Shown here in pieces: positions 1-11,494 of a stretch of 64,000 nucleotides of DNA. Source of the DNA: Powellomyces hirtus (taxonomy: Eukaryota; Chytridiomycota; Chytridiomycetes; Spizellomycetales; Powellomycetaceae). The notes below the pieces were generated by a model. The model had not been told where the DNA came from. It did not search any database and saw only the letters and a program-made list of their open reading frames with translations. Both the position numbers and the translations under genes were made by a program. The stretch lies in contig JAHLKG010000004.1 of the NCBI GenBank assembly GCA_025526995.1, positions 1,550,001 through 1,614,000 on the forward strand, written 5' to 3'. The stretch's first letter is position 1. Each line of letters opens with the position of its first letter.

Positions 1-3000
1 GTGACTCTCATAGAGCTGGACAACCCAGAGACCGAAATGGAGGTGGCCGGCCATAGTGCCCAGAATCCAACCGTGGGTCGTCTCGGGCCAGAAAACCTCG
101 CTTACGTTCTATACACTTCGGGTATGTTTAGCATGCCGCTGTCGCAAAAGACTCGTATGGTCTGACACAAACTGCATTGACCTACCTTGCCGCAGGGACG
201 AGTGGGGTACCGAAGGGTGTGCTAGTCGAGCACCGGAACGTCGTGCAAGCAACGGCGGCATTTTGCGATCTCATTCCCTTCACGGCCGACAGCAAACTGC
301 TACAAATGGCGTCGATAGCTTTTGACGGTAAGACGTCATCATGGAAAACTGAATGTTAGATGAGCCGCTAATAAATCATCGTTGTGCGTTCTTAGTGTCG
401 GTGTTTGAATTCATGTTGTCTTGGTCCAACGCCATACGACTTTGCGCGGCACCTAAGGAAGTTATCCTAAAGGATCTCGAACTCACTATACGCTCCATGA
501 AAGTATCTCATGCCGATCTTACTCCCTCGTTGGCTTCCACGATCCGTTGCGAGAACATCCCCACCATGAAGCTTCTCGTCTCGGGCGGAGAGGCCCTGAC
601 TCGCCAGGTGTTGAACGAATGGGTCGGACGTGTTCGCGTTTGCAATGGGTACGGACCGACCGAGGCCACCATTGGGTGCACGATGCTATGCGGCGTCCAG
701 CGGATACACAAAACGAATAACATTGGTTCGATGTACAAGAATGCTTCTGGATTTATTATGGCAGTCGACAGGCCACTCAACCCTGTCATGCGAGGCGCAC
801 AAGGAGAACTATGTGTTGGCGGCCCACTCGTCTCGAGAGGTTATCTGAATCGCGATGATTTGACGGAGGCGGCGTTCGTTTATTGGAAGGATCCTCTGTC
901 CGGCACGGTCGAGCGTTTGTACCGAACTGGAGACCTCGCTCGACTTATGCCAGACGACACAATTGAGTTCTTGGGACGCGCCTCCTCCGGACAGGTGAAG
1001 ATCAACGGCATTCGAATTGAACTGGACGAAGTCAGCCAGGTGCTTAAGGATGTCAACGAGAACGTGAGAACTGCCGTGACTTTGATGGCCCAGCATCCCC
1101 AGCTTCAGAAGACACAGCTTATCTCGTTCATTGTTCTCCGGGATCAACCGGAAGCGGCCGAATGCGTGATGGTCGAAGAGGACGCGCAATCAGCAGAGAC
1201 GTTGTCGGAGATCATGGCGAGTGCCAAGCGGAAACTGCCGCTTTACATGGTGCCTCGACGCATCCTTTTGATCAACCGCATTCCGGTAGGACCAACCGGT
1301 AAAATTGACGACAAGCTTCTGGTGCGGCTGTACCAGGAAAAAGCAGCACAAAGGAGCGGCGACGCCATTAGCGATACGCGCTACAGCAAGACCGAGGAGA
1401 TCCTCCGCGGAGCATTGGCGCGCGTGGCCAAAATGGCCGTCGAAGAAGTCACACGATCGATGACTATCTTCGAGCTGGGGGTCGACTCTCTTAGCTCTAT
1501 CGCCGTCTCTGCTTTGCTTCGAAAGGAAGGAATCGACCTTGCAGTGTCCGATATCTTGCAACTTGCCGTGGTGGGCGACATTGCTGCTTTCATAGACTCG
1601 AAGAGGGCACCCGTTGGCCAGCAAGAAAAAGATGCGCGCCTCGAAAAGGCAAGACGCCAGATGCGAGACTACAGCACACTAGTTACGGATGTCATCACTA
1701 AGAAGTTGGACATCACCCCTGATGAAATCTCCTGTGTCTACCCGTGCACGGCTCTTCAGGAGGGCATGATTACTCAGACTCTTCATTCGTCGGAATCTCT
1801 TTATATCAACCACTTTGTCTTCCGCATCGAAGATACCGCCGACGTTACAAAACTTGAAGAGGCATGGATGCAAGTAATTGCTACCAGTGAAATGTTGCGA
1901 ACGGCTTTCCAGTCCGTCGAACAGACCGGTGGATATGCGCAGTATGTGTACAAGTCGGTCAACAACTCCCTTCACAACTGGGTCGCATTGGAATGCGCCA
2001 CTCACGAGCAAGTTTTGGAGAATGTGCGCCTTTGGAAAACCGACGTGCTTCAAGGACTTGAAGCGGGAGTACCTCCACTCCGCACTCGTTTGGTACAAGT
2101 CGGCTCAGAACGCATCATAGTTCTCATCATCCATCACGCACTCTATGATGGGTTCTCGCTCCCTCTTCTCTTGGAAGATGTGCAGAAACGCTACTTCGGC
2201 TTGAGTGTCGTGCCACGCACCCCGTTTTCGGCATTCATTGAGCATGCTCTCGCTTCAGATGCCGATGCCGATAGTTCCTTCTGGAAGCAGAAGCTGCAGA
2301 ACTGTACCACTGTCCCATTTCCAAGTCTGACACGCACTCGAATCGCTGATGATGACCCCACGGTGCATCATGTTACATTGTCTTCTCGGCTATCACTTTC
2401 GCATGTCGAGAACGCATGCAAACAGCTTGGTACAACCGTGCAAGCACTGGGAATATCCGCATGGGCGAAACTCCTGTCTTACTATGTTGGCGAGACCGAT
2501 GTCACGGTGGGGCTGGTCCTCTCCGGCCGAACAATTCCTGTCGAGGGCGTTGAACACATTGCAGCCCCTTGTTTCAACACCATTCCTTTCCGGGTGCAAC
2601 TTGACAACGCGCAGACCAATCGAGACCTTGTGCGCAATGTGAATGCTGACAATTCAGCTGTTCTTCAGCATCAGCATGCTTCTTTGCGTTCGATACAGAA
2701 ATGGGTCGATCGATCTCATGATAGACCCCTGTTTGACACATTATTCTTGTATCAAAAAGGCTCGCCTGAAGACGAGCTACGACAGTTTGACCCAGTGTGG
2801 CAGGAACTGGATGCAATGGCGGACCCGGAGGTGAGTTGCTCCCGCTTTGATTGTATCATTGAGGACGATATTGACAGTCAATCTCATCTAGTACCCGATC
2901 TCGATCGAGCTGTCTGCAAACACATCTGGTGAACTTACTATGTCAGCGGCATGTAAAGGCAACTTCATGACCAAAGAGCAATCTCAACAGATGCTCAATT

Positions 3001-6000
3001 CACTGGATGCACTGATGACGCACATCGTGGAACATCCGGATGCAATCATCAAGGATATTGAAGATGCACAATTCCCAATGGAGAGTCTTTCCATCTCGAA
3101 TCACTCTCCAACCGAATTCACCGATGAAGAGACAGGGAATCAACTTACTCATGGGCTTTTCGAGCGACACGCTGCTACTCACCCCGACAACATAGCTCTG
3201 GAATGGACATCGGAAATCTCGGCGAACACGATTACGGAGAAGTGGACATACGATGAGCTTGATCGAGAGGCCAACAAAGTTGCCAATCTGCTTGTGTCAA
3301 CCGTACTCACAGCGTCCTCCATTGAGAGCCGTCTGATCTGCATCAGCATGGACAAGTCCCCTCTGCTTTACGCGGCGATCCTTGGAGTTTTGAAATCCGG
3401 CGCCGCATACATCCCAATCGATCCAGCATTGCCTTCCGAACGAAAGAGATACATGATGAGCGATTCCGGCGCCAAATGCGTACTGACTAATCAGAGATGG
3501 GCTGAAAATTTCGGACAGGGAATTGACACTATTATCCTGGATGACAGTTCAGCTCTGAGCGAACAGCAGGACACAAAACCTACCGTTGATATTCCTCCTG
3601 AACACCTAGCATATTGTCTGTACACCTCTGGTAAGCCTTATGCCTGTGCCACGAATTGATTGCGCAGCAATGCTTATCTTCTGAATCTTGTCCCAAAGGA
3701 TCCACCGGATTGCCAAAAGGTATAGATTCTTTCGATATTCCCTTTGAGCGTTGCACAAAAATTCTGACCAGTGCGCCATCTTGGAATTTTAGGTGTGAAG
3801 ATTTCGCACAAGAGTACCGCCCAGTGTTTGAAGGCTTTCGCTGTTGTTCGAGGTATCTGGCACAACACCCGTTATTTACAGTTTGCGACGTGCTCGTTTG
3901 ACGTCTCAATCTACGAGTGAGTTGCTCCATATTGCCAATCGAGTTATGGCTATCTACTGTACAAAGGCTCGTGAGCTTACTCTTCTTTCTGCCTCCCAGA
4001 ATGTTCTCCGCGTGGAACGAGGGCATGGTGCTCTGCTCTGCTCCCCAAGATGTGATGCTCCAAGATTTGGAGCTGACTCTCAACGTGTTGAAGATCACAC
4101 ATTTCGGTTGCAGTCCATCTCTAGCTGCCTTGATTCGCAAAGAGAACGTTCCACACCTGCGGGTTCTTGCTTCTGGAGGAGAAGCGTTGACGCACAAAGT
4201 TGCAAGCCAATGGGCAGGTCATGATGATTTCGCGCTGGCAAACGCTTACGGGCCCAGTGAGTGCACCATTGGCTGTACCTTGAACATGGCTGTTAAAGCG
4301 GACGCAAAGCCCAACGACATTGGAAACCCATTGCCATCCTGTTCGGCCTACGTGATCGGCTCGAATATGCAAGTGCTTCCCATTGGTGCTATTGGCGAGT
4401 TGGTCATCGGTGGCATAAATGTTGCCGAAGGCTATCTGAATAGGCCGGAATTGACGGCAGAGAAGTTCATCAATTTGAAGCTGCCTGGCGGCAAATGTGT
4501 GCGGGCATATCGAACCGGAGATTTCAGTAAGTTGAATCACACCTTCGATTGACCAGTCTATCCAGATTACTCACTATCTTCGCGTAGCATCGATGCTGGC
4601 GGATGGGTCCTTGCTTTTTGCAGGGCGGATGGATTCCCAAATCAAACTGAATGGCATTCGCATCGAGCTTTCCGAAATCTCCACAGTTCTTTCTCAAGCG
4701 GACGAGGGCGTGGAGAACATCGCAACGCTCGTTTTGAGACATCCGCAGTTGGAGAGGGACCAACTGATCTCCTTCATCTCTCTGAAGAGAAGCGCGGAGG
4801 AACGAGCTGATCAGCAACTGCAGCCGCAGCTCATTCCTCTTGACTCTACGACTCCGCCGTCCTTGGCACCTATCCAGAAGGCAATGGGGATCGCCACACG
4901 ACGACTGCCAATGTACATGGTACCCGCACGCATGTTCATTGCTCAGCCCATGCCAATCGGTAACACTGGAAAGATCGACAACAACGAGCTCAAGAAGATG
5001 TTTACCGAAATGGATGTAACATCGCTGATCGCCGGAGAAGCGGACGGAGAAGCGGACAGCGGTGCTTGGACACAGGATGAGCTGAAAATGCGCAAGATTC
5101 TCGCCCGGGTAGCTAACATCCCAGAAGACAGCATCGGCAAGCGATCTTCCATTTTCCAGCTCGGCCTCGACTCTATCAGTGCCATTCGCTTGGTAGCCAA
5201 CTCTAAGGAGGAAGGGTTCCAGCTGCTCGTCTCTGATATCATGCGCCATGCCACCATCGAGCGCATGCTCGCGTTCCTGTCCGAAAAGGGTTCGTTGGCT
5301 GGAGACAAGAACGTGGAAGAAGCCGAAAATCTTGTGGAACACAGGAAAATGCTCAAGGACTTCGAAAAACGAGCATTGGATGCTGTAGCCAAAGGCCTGG
5401 GTGTTGAAAGAGATGCCTTGACAGCTGCATATCCCTGTACACCGCTCCAGGAGGGTATGATCGCGCACACTTTGATCAGCAACGGCGAGCTTTATCTCAA
5501 TCACACCGTCCTTGACCTGGACGCTGCCGTCGATACCGACAAGTTGCGGCAAGCGTGGACATCGGTGATTGCCAACAACGATATCCTCCGAACCAGTTTT
5601 CATTCCATTGAGGACTCTTTAAGTACGCAAGTGCAGGTTGTACATCGCGACGCCAACATCACCTGGTCAGAGGTTTCAGTCGCTTCCGAAGAAGAGCTCG
5701 CGACCGTTTCGGAGTCACACATCCAGAAGATTACCGAATATTTGAGATCTTTGCAGCAGCCGCCAATTGCATTTGGAGTGATCAACGGACCTACTTCTCG
5801 TAAATTGATACTCACCTTGCATCATGTGAGTTTATTGTCACGTTGCGCTTATTGATTCGATTGATTTATTGACACGATCTTCACCGGCAGGCAATGTATG
5901 ACGGTTTCAGTCTGCCCCAGATCTTGCAAGATGTTGCACTACTCTACCGTGGTGTGTCCTTGTCCCGTCGGCCATCGTTCCGCAATATAGTGGAATACAT

Positions 6001-9000
6001 TACATCGCGTCCCGAGGAAGAAAGCCGAGCATACTGGACATCCCATCTCGAGAATGCCACGCCGTCCTTGATTCCTGACGATTTGAGGGGCACTTTCCTT
6101 CGGACCAACGAGAAAATTGCTGACCAACACATCTTCAGCATGCCGCTTGCTTCCTTGGCCGCCAAATGCCAGGAACTTCAAGTGTCGTTGCAATCAGTGG
6201 GACAGGCTGCGTGGGGAAAACTTCTCTCTGGCTACCTTGGCGAACCTGACGTTATGTTTGGCCACGTCGTCTCCGGACGTTTGGTGCCGGTCGAAGGAGC
6301 CGAGAAGATCATTGGCCCAGCATTCAACACGATCCCTTGTCGTGTGCGCTTGCATCAGGACAGCACCAACGAAGACCTCTTGCGGGAAGTCCATAATGCG
6401 AATGTGGACGGAATCTTGTTCCAACACACGCCGCTCAAGTCCATCACGAAATGGTCTGGCCTCTCTGGCGGTCAAGCTCTGTTCAACACCTTGTTCGTCT
6501 TCCAGTCGAACGAGCAAACAGAGGGTGATGACATCTTGTGGACGATTGCTGATGGAAAAGTTGAACTGGACTACTCATTAGCTTTGGAAATGGTCATCAC
6601 CGGAGAAGAGGTTATTTTGCAAGCGGCATGCAAGTTGGAAATTATGCCTAAAGAACACCTGCGCCTGGTTCTGCAGCAACTCGACGGCATTATTGTGGAT
6701 CTTCTAACTCGACCAGAAAGCTCCGCAAGATCCTATGGAACTCACATCCCCGAAGCGGCGATGGCAAAAATCAATCGCAATGTGTCTTCAGTGCTGGGCA
6801 ACGATTTGCCCTTGCTGCATAGCCGTATCGAAGAACACGGGATGAAGATCCCGGATCACCCTGCGCTTCAGTTCGCAACAGGATTCACTGCCGAGGGCAG
6901 GCCAGTATTCACTACCCTCACCTATGGCGAAATTAATCGCAAAGCAAATCAACTTGCGCACATGCTGCTGAAGGGAGGCGTCTCCTCGGAGCAAATCATT
7001 CCCATCTGCCTCGACCGTTCGCCCTGGATGTACATTGCGATTTACGCCGTTCTCAAGGCTGGTGCCGCCTACGTACCGATCGACCCCGCAGCTCCCATCG
7101 ACAGAAAGCGATACATCATCTCAGATGTCGCAGCGACGCTCATGATCACATCGCCTGACCTGCTGTTTGAGCTGATGGAAGATGCCCCGGATTGCGAAAA
7201 CCTGTCTATGTTGTGCGTGGATGACGATCTCGAGCCTGTTTTGGCTTCCTTCCCTGAGACGGCGCCCGCAGTTGAGATCAAAGCGCGCCATCTTGCATAC
7301 TGCTTGTACACAAGTGGAACGACCGGACAGCCAAAGGGTGTTTTGATTGAACACGGAAGCGCCGCGTCCGCGCTCGCCGAATTGCGAATGAGGCACGACT
7401 TGCGTCTGGACTCGAAAATGCTCCAGTTCGCCTCCAGCACATTCGACGTCTCGGTTTATGAGATGTTTGCTGGCGTGACGTTGGTAACTGCTGGAAAAGA
7501 CCACCTTCTGTCCAACTTGTCACTCCTGATACAAACTGCCAAAGTCACACTTGCGAATTTGACGCCTACCCTCGTCAGTCATACGATGCGACGCGCAGAC
7601 CTGCCAAGTTTGGAACTGCTGTGCGTTGGCGGTGAATCTCTCACCCAGCGCATCCTGGATGAGTGGACGGGCATGCTCGCTAACGCATACGGTCCAACCG
7701 AGTGTACCATCGGCTGTACCATTCTATTGCCTGTCCCAACAAATGCGCGCCCAAGCAACATCGGCAAGGCATTCGATTCCTGCTCTGCGTTCGTCTTATC
7801 TGATGCGCTCGAGATCTTGCCGCGCGGTGCCGTCGGCGAACTATGCATAGCCGGCCCGCAAGTCGCTCGTGGGTACCTCGGTCGACCCCAGTTGACAGCT
7901 GAGAAGTTTGTCGAGATCCCTGACATCGGCAGAGTTTATCGCACGGGAGACGTTGTGAAGCTCTTGGCGGACGACACAGTCATCTTCTTAGGACGCAAGG
8001 ACGAGCAGGTCAAGATGAACGGACTGCGAATCGAAATGGGCGAAATCACCGCGGTCATGGCAGCCTGTCGCCCGGAGGTTACAGACGCCGTGACGTTTGT
8101 TCTGCGACATCCTCAGCAGTCTAGGGATCAGATCGTTTCTTTCATTGCAGTTTCAAGAAAGAATGAAGACGCTTCAGAACCGGTCAAAGTGCTTGCAGAA
8201 GGAGATGATGCAAGTCTTGCTGTTCAAGTTGTTCAATCTGCTTTGGTCAACGCTAGAAGCACTCTCCCAGTGTACATGGTACCATCATCCATCATCGTGG
8301 TAAACAAACTCCCGCGCGGTTTGACAAACAAGGCGGATCGCGCCGCATTGGCGGCAATGTTCTACTCTGCGAGCTTGGCGGATATTGCAATGTGGATGGG
8401 TGAAGAAGCGGACTCGGGAGTGTGGACCGAATTGGAAGAAACAATCCAGGGGGTGCTGGCCGAAGTATCAAAGCTCCCGCTCGCTGACGTTGGTCGGACC
8501 ACTTCTATCTTCCACCTCGGACTCGACTCCATTAGCGCCATTCTGGTCACAGCCAAGCTCCGTAAGAGGGGACTTCATCTCGCAGTTGGTGACATTCTGC
8601 AAAATCCAACTATCAAGCAAATGGCGCTTGCTGAACTTGCGAAGAGATCGGAAGATCTCCCGCTCAACGCGCCAACCATCGAAATTACATCGGTCGTCGC
8701 TGCAACACTCGGAGAGTCGTTCACGGAACATCACCTCCTCGACATCCTCAAGGTTGAGCGCGCGAACATTCTCAAGGTCCTTCCGATTACGCCTGGCCAA
8801 CAGTTCACTATATCTGGCTGGATGGCGCTCGAAGGCAAAACTTTCATGCCCTCATTCTCCTTTGTCACGAGGGAACGGTTCAATGCTGCCCACCTCAAAT
8901 CCGCATGGAAAGCAGTGGTTCAGAGACATGAAATTCTGCGAACATGCTTCGTCCCAACGCAAGACGCTACGATCCCGATTGTGCAAGTTGTTCTCGCTGA

Positions 9001-10117
9001 AGCCGAAGTCGACTGGACTGAGATCGCATTAGAGAAGGATTTTGACCTGGATAGTGTCACTGAGCATATTTCCTTGGAGCAATCCAAACGCGTCGGTCTT
9101 CAAACACCGCCTATCCGACTTCGTCTCGTGAGATTCGCTGATGCCGCTGTTTTCATGATCACGCTTCATCATGCGTTGTACGATGGCGTGTCCATTTCCA
9201 TGCTCAAGGGCGATCTTGAAGCTGCCTACGATGTAGCCACCGGCGGACAATCATCCATGGCAGAACTGGGTGATTTCAACGCCTTCGTGGAGCATACTTT
9301 CTACAAATCGCAAGACGAAATCGCACAGCAATACTGGAAATCGCATTTGGAGAACTGCTCACCGACCATCCTTCCGGCGATGAATGCGGATGTCAGTGAT
9401 GCAGCCCCGACGAAACTCCTCAAAGCTGGCGCCATTGACGACATCACCGCCTATGAATATGAATGCGTGAAGCTTGGTGTCACTTTCCAATCCATGATGT
9501 TGGCCGCATGGGGCAAAGTCCTAGGCGACATCACCGACACAGATAACCCGGTTTACGGAATGTACCACTCGGGCCGTTCTGCACCGGTGGATGGCATCGA
9601 GCACCTGATGGCACCCACTATCAACATCTTACCACTCGCCGTCTCGAACGCGCGGGGCCAAGACCTGGTCGAGATTGCCCGCAATATCCAGAAAGACCTC
9701 GCTCAGCAGCATACTCACACCCAAATCTCGATGTCTACGATTCTCGGGTGGGCCGGACATGGAACCAAACCGATGCTCAATACATACCTCAACTACCTGA
9801 GGTTGCCGAGTGTGTCGGGAAAATCCGCGGGAGGAGAAGTGTTCGAACTCATTGAATGGAACGCCTCATCCGTGGACAGAATGTCGGCCATCAATCTTCA
9901 ACCGCAAACATCAGTTCCGTTCCGGGAACTGTTTGACTGCCCGCTTGCCCTCCCGCAGACCGACCTGGATATCGAGATATCGATCCGCGGCTCGCGTCTC
10001 GACTTGGGAGTCTTCTGTGAATCCCACATCATTTCAAAAGAGAAGGCTGAGATGATTGTGAAGGAGATGTGCGACATGGTGACAAAGGCTTTGTCAGTTG
10101 CCGAAAGTGCTAGATAG
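1..10117 (+). CDS. Multimodular NRPS, ferrichrome-siderophore-synthetase type (5' partial)
   Basis: Nine exons are visible: 1-121, 196-327, 396-2830, 2892-3630, 3699-3719, 3793-3916, 4000-4526, 4588-5825 and 5891-10117. They give 3187 in-frame residues, and the start lies outside the window. Domain order by position: A1 (to about 1330, N-terminal part missing), T1 (about 1390-1600, LGVDSLSS), C1 (about 1670-2870, HHALYDG), A2 (about 3140-4990), T2 (LGLDSISAI), C2 (HHAMYDG), A3 (about 6800-8330), T3 (LGLDSISAI), and a terminal C3 (about 8720-10060, HHALYDG). All three condensation HHxxxDG motifs and all T-domain serines are intact. There is no thioesterase; a terminal C domain is usual in fungal peptide cyclisation. 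The LGxDSISAI carrier motif and YPCTxLQEGM condensation motif resemble ferrichrome synthetases. The A1 specificity residues, read by aligning to the GrsA scheme from memory, are D-V-F-D-V-G-G-I-G, similar to hydroxyornithine-type codes. The siderophore product is inference. Confidence 0.85.
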
Positions 10118-10563
10118 AACTGAATTGTATTGCATAAACACCCGGGGGACGAAGAGAACTCCCGGGAAAATCCTCTGTTATGCTTCCGGTGTAGTAGATA
10201 CGGCATTGTCAGATATGTATAGACAAATACATTATTTATTTCAATACTAGATACTAATATGAACGAAAAGTACAACGTTGACGAGCAAGGCTTTCGACCA
10301 GTGATTTCCCAGCCAGCGGGAGATACGACAGCTCTCGTTCAATCATACCTTGTGATGAATTCTCGCAGCTCTGAACACATAGAACCGGATTGCGAATGAA
10401 GCATATATCTCATCAGCTTCACGATTCGATAAGCACTACTTCAAAGTGGCGGTTTCAAGATAATGGAGTTCGAGCGTATTGTATCCTCCTTTACGATCAA
10501 GGGGCGTTGGACGGACGATGGGTAACTCTAGGGTTAGGGTTAGGGTATATGAAAAATATACGC
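10118..10563. other. NRPS 3' flank, no gene seen
   Basis: This holds the presumed 3' UTR of the NRPS. An inverted CCCGGG...CCCGGG pair near 10140-10170 could fold, and an AT-rich stretch with a poly-A-like signal lies near 10220-10260. A telomere-like tract sits at 10529-10546. I see no convincing coding sequence. Confidence 0.5.
10529..10546 (+). repeat. Interstitial telomere-like TTAGGG tract
   Basis: Three consecutive (T)TAGGG units lie between the NRPS stop and the decayed minus-strand frame. TTAGGG is the usual fungal telomere unit. With only three units it could be a chance or repair-derived insertion rather than an old chromosome end. Confidence 0.7.
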
Positions 10564-11038
10564 TTACGAATCCATACCACTCAGGCGTCCGAGAAAATGA
10601 TGCAATACCCAGGACGCCGCCGATGTTGCGCAATTCCCAATCATGGCTGGACTCTTCAGTTCCTCGGCGCGGAATTGCGGGATGGGTTCGAGAAGACTGG
10701 GAACCTTGAATGTCGCATGCAGGAAATTCTGTAGTTCGTGGACGATTGTCACCAACGCCGAAATTGACAGAAAAGAGTCGACATTTGTTGTATTCGGAGT
10801 ATAATACTGAGGAGCGCGGGGGGAAGGGTTGAATACAGCGCTTGTGACACTATACATTTCATCATCATAACTCCGCATTCACGTAAATGGTCCGTGGATC
10901 AACCTTATCATCGAACCAACCATACTCATCACTAGCCAAGACCTCGAGCAAGACGCGAGTGAGATGATGCATCCCCGCATAGTACGTATCCGGTGCGCAA
11001 AACGAAATATCGAGACCCTCTGTTATGTCGGCATTACT
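10564..11038 (-). pseudogene. Decayed coding remnant, unknown family
   Basis: Two adjacent minus-strand stretches look coding but do not join in one frame. The upstream part (11038 down to about 10870) reads an acidic, aromatic-rich segment that includes CAPDTYYAGMHHLTRVLLEV and ends at a TGA. The downstream part (10878 to 10564) is open in another frame and includes NPSPRAPQYYTPNTTNVDSF. The switch falls in a TGATGATGA run near 10861-10872, so removing one T would connect them. A 34-nt intron is formally possible but would be abnormally short here. No start, TATA element or upstream exon is evident. I do not recognise the family; a broken gene or chance frames remain possible. Confidence 0.3.
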
Positions 11039-11060
11039 CTGGTTCCCAGCAAAGGTGGAT

Positions 11061-11494
11061 GTGAATGAATCCTAACTTCAAGAACAGAGTAAAAGCTCTG
11101 ACCCCAACCAAGCGCAGGGTGTGATGCTGATGTGGCTTGGCGAGTGGCTTGGGCGAGGACGCGCGTTGGTTCGGGAATTCCAGCGAATCACGCTAGTTGT
11201 AGCAGGCAAGTGATAAAAAGCACACTCCGAAAAGTGTTCCTTTTGCACCCCCAAAAGCTCGAAGATGAAATTTTTAAGTTTGTTTGGTTGGGCGACGAAA
11301 CGCGCGAGGTGATGACTCTAACGTTGAGCGTTCCGGCTGGGCGTTTGGCGCACCCGTAAATCGGACACGTCCCGCTTCGACTTCAAAAACCCCGTGGTCT
11401 CCTTCAACTCTATTTTATATATACCCCGTCCTCCCCGTCCTCCCCAATTCAACTTCCTCTTCACTTCATCCGGAGCCGAGCAATAGAGCAGAAA
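11061..11494. other. Upstream region of the AIF2-like gene
   Basis: No convincing gene is seen. The proximal part carries a TATA-like element at 11416-11423 and pyrimidine-rich CCCGTCCTCCCC repeats just before the ATG, consistent with a promoter and 5' UTR. Confidence 0.5.
11416..11423 (+). promoter_or_regulatory. TATA-like element upstream of AIF2-like gene
   Basis: TATATATA lies 72 nt before the ATG at 11495, in a C/T-rich leader. Position and sequence suit a RNA polymerase II core promoter; this is not proven. Confidence 0.45.
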
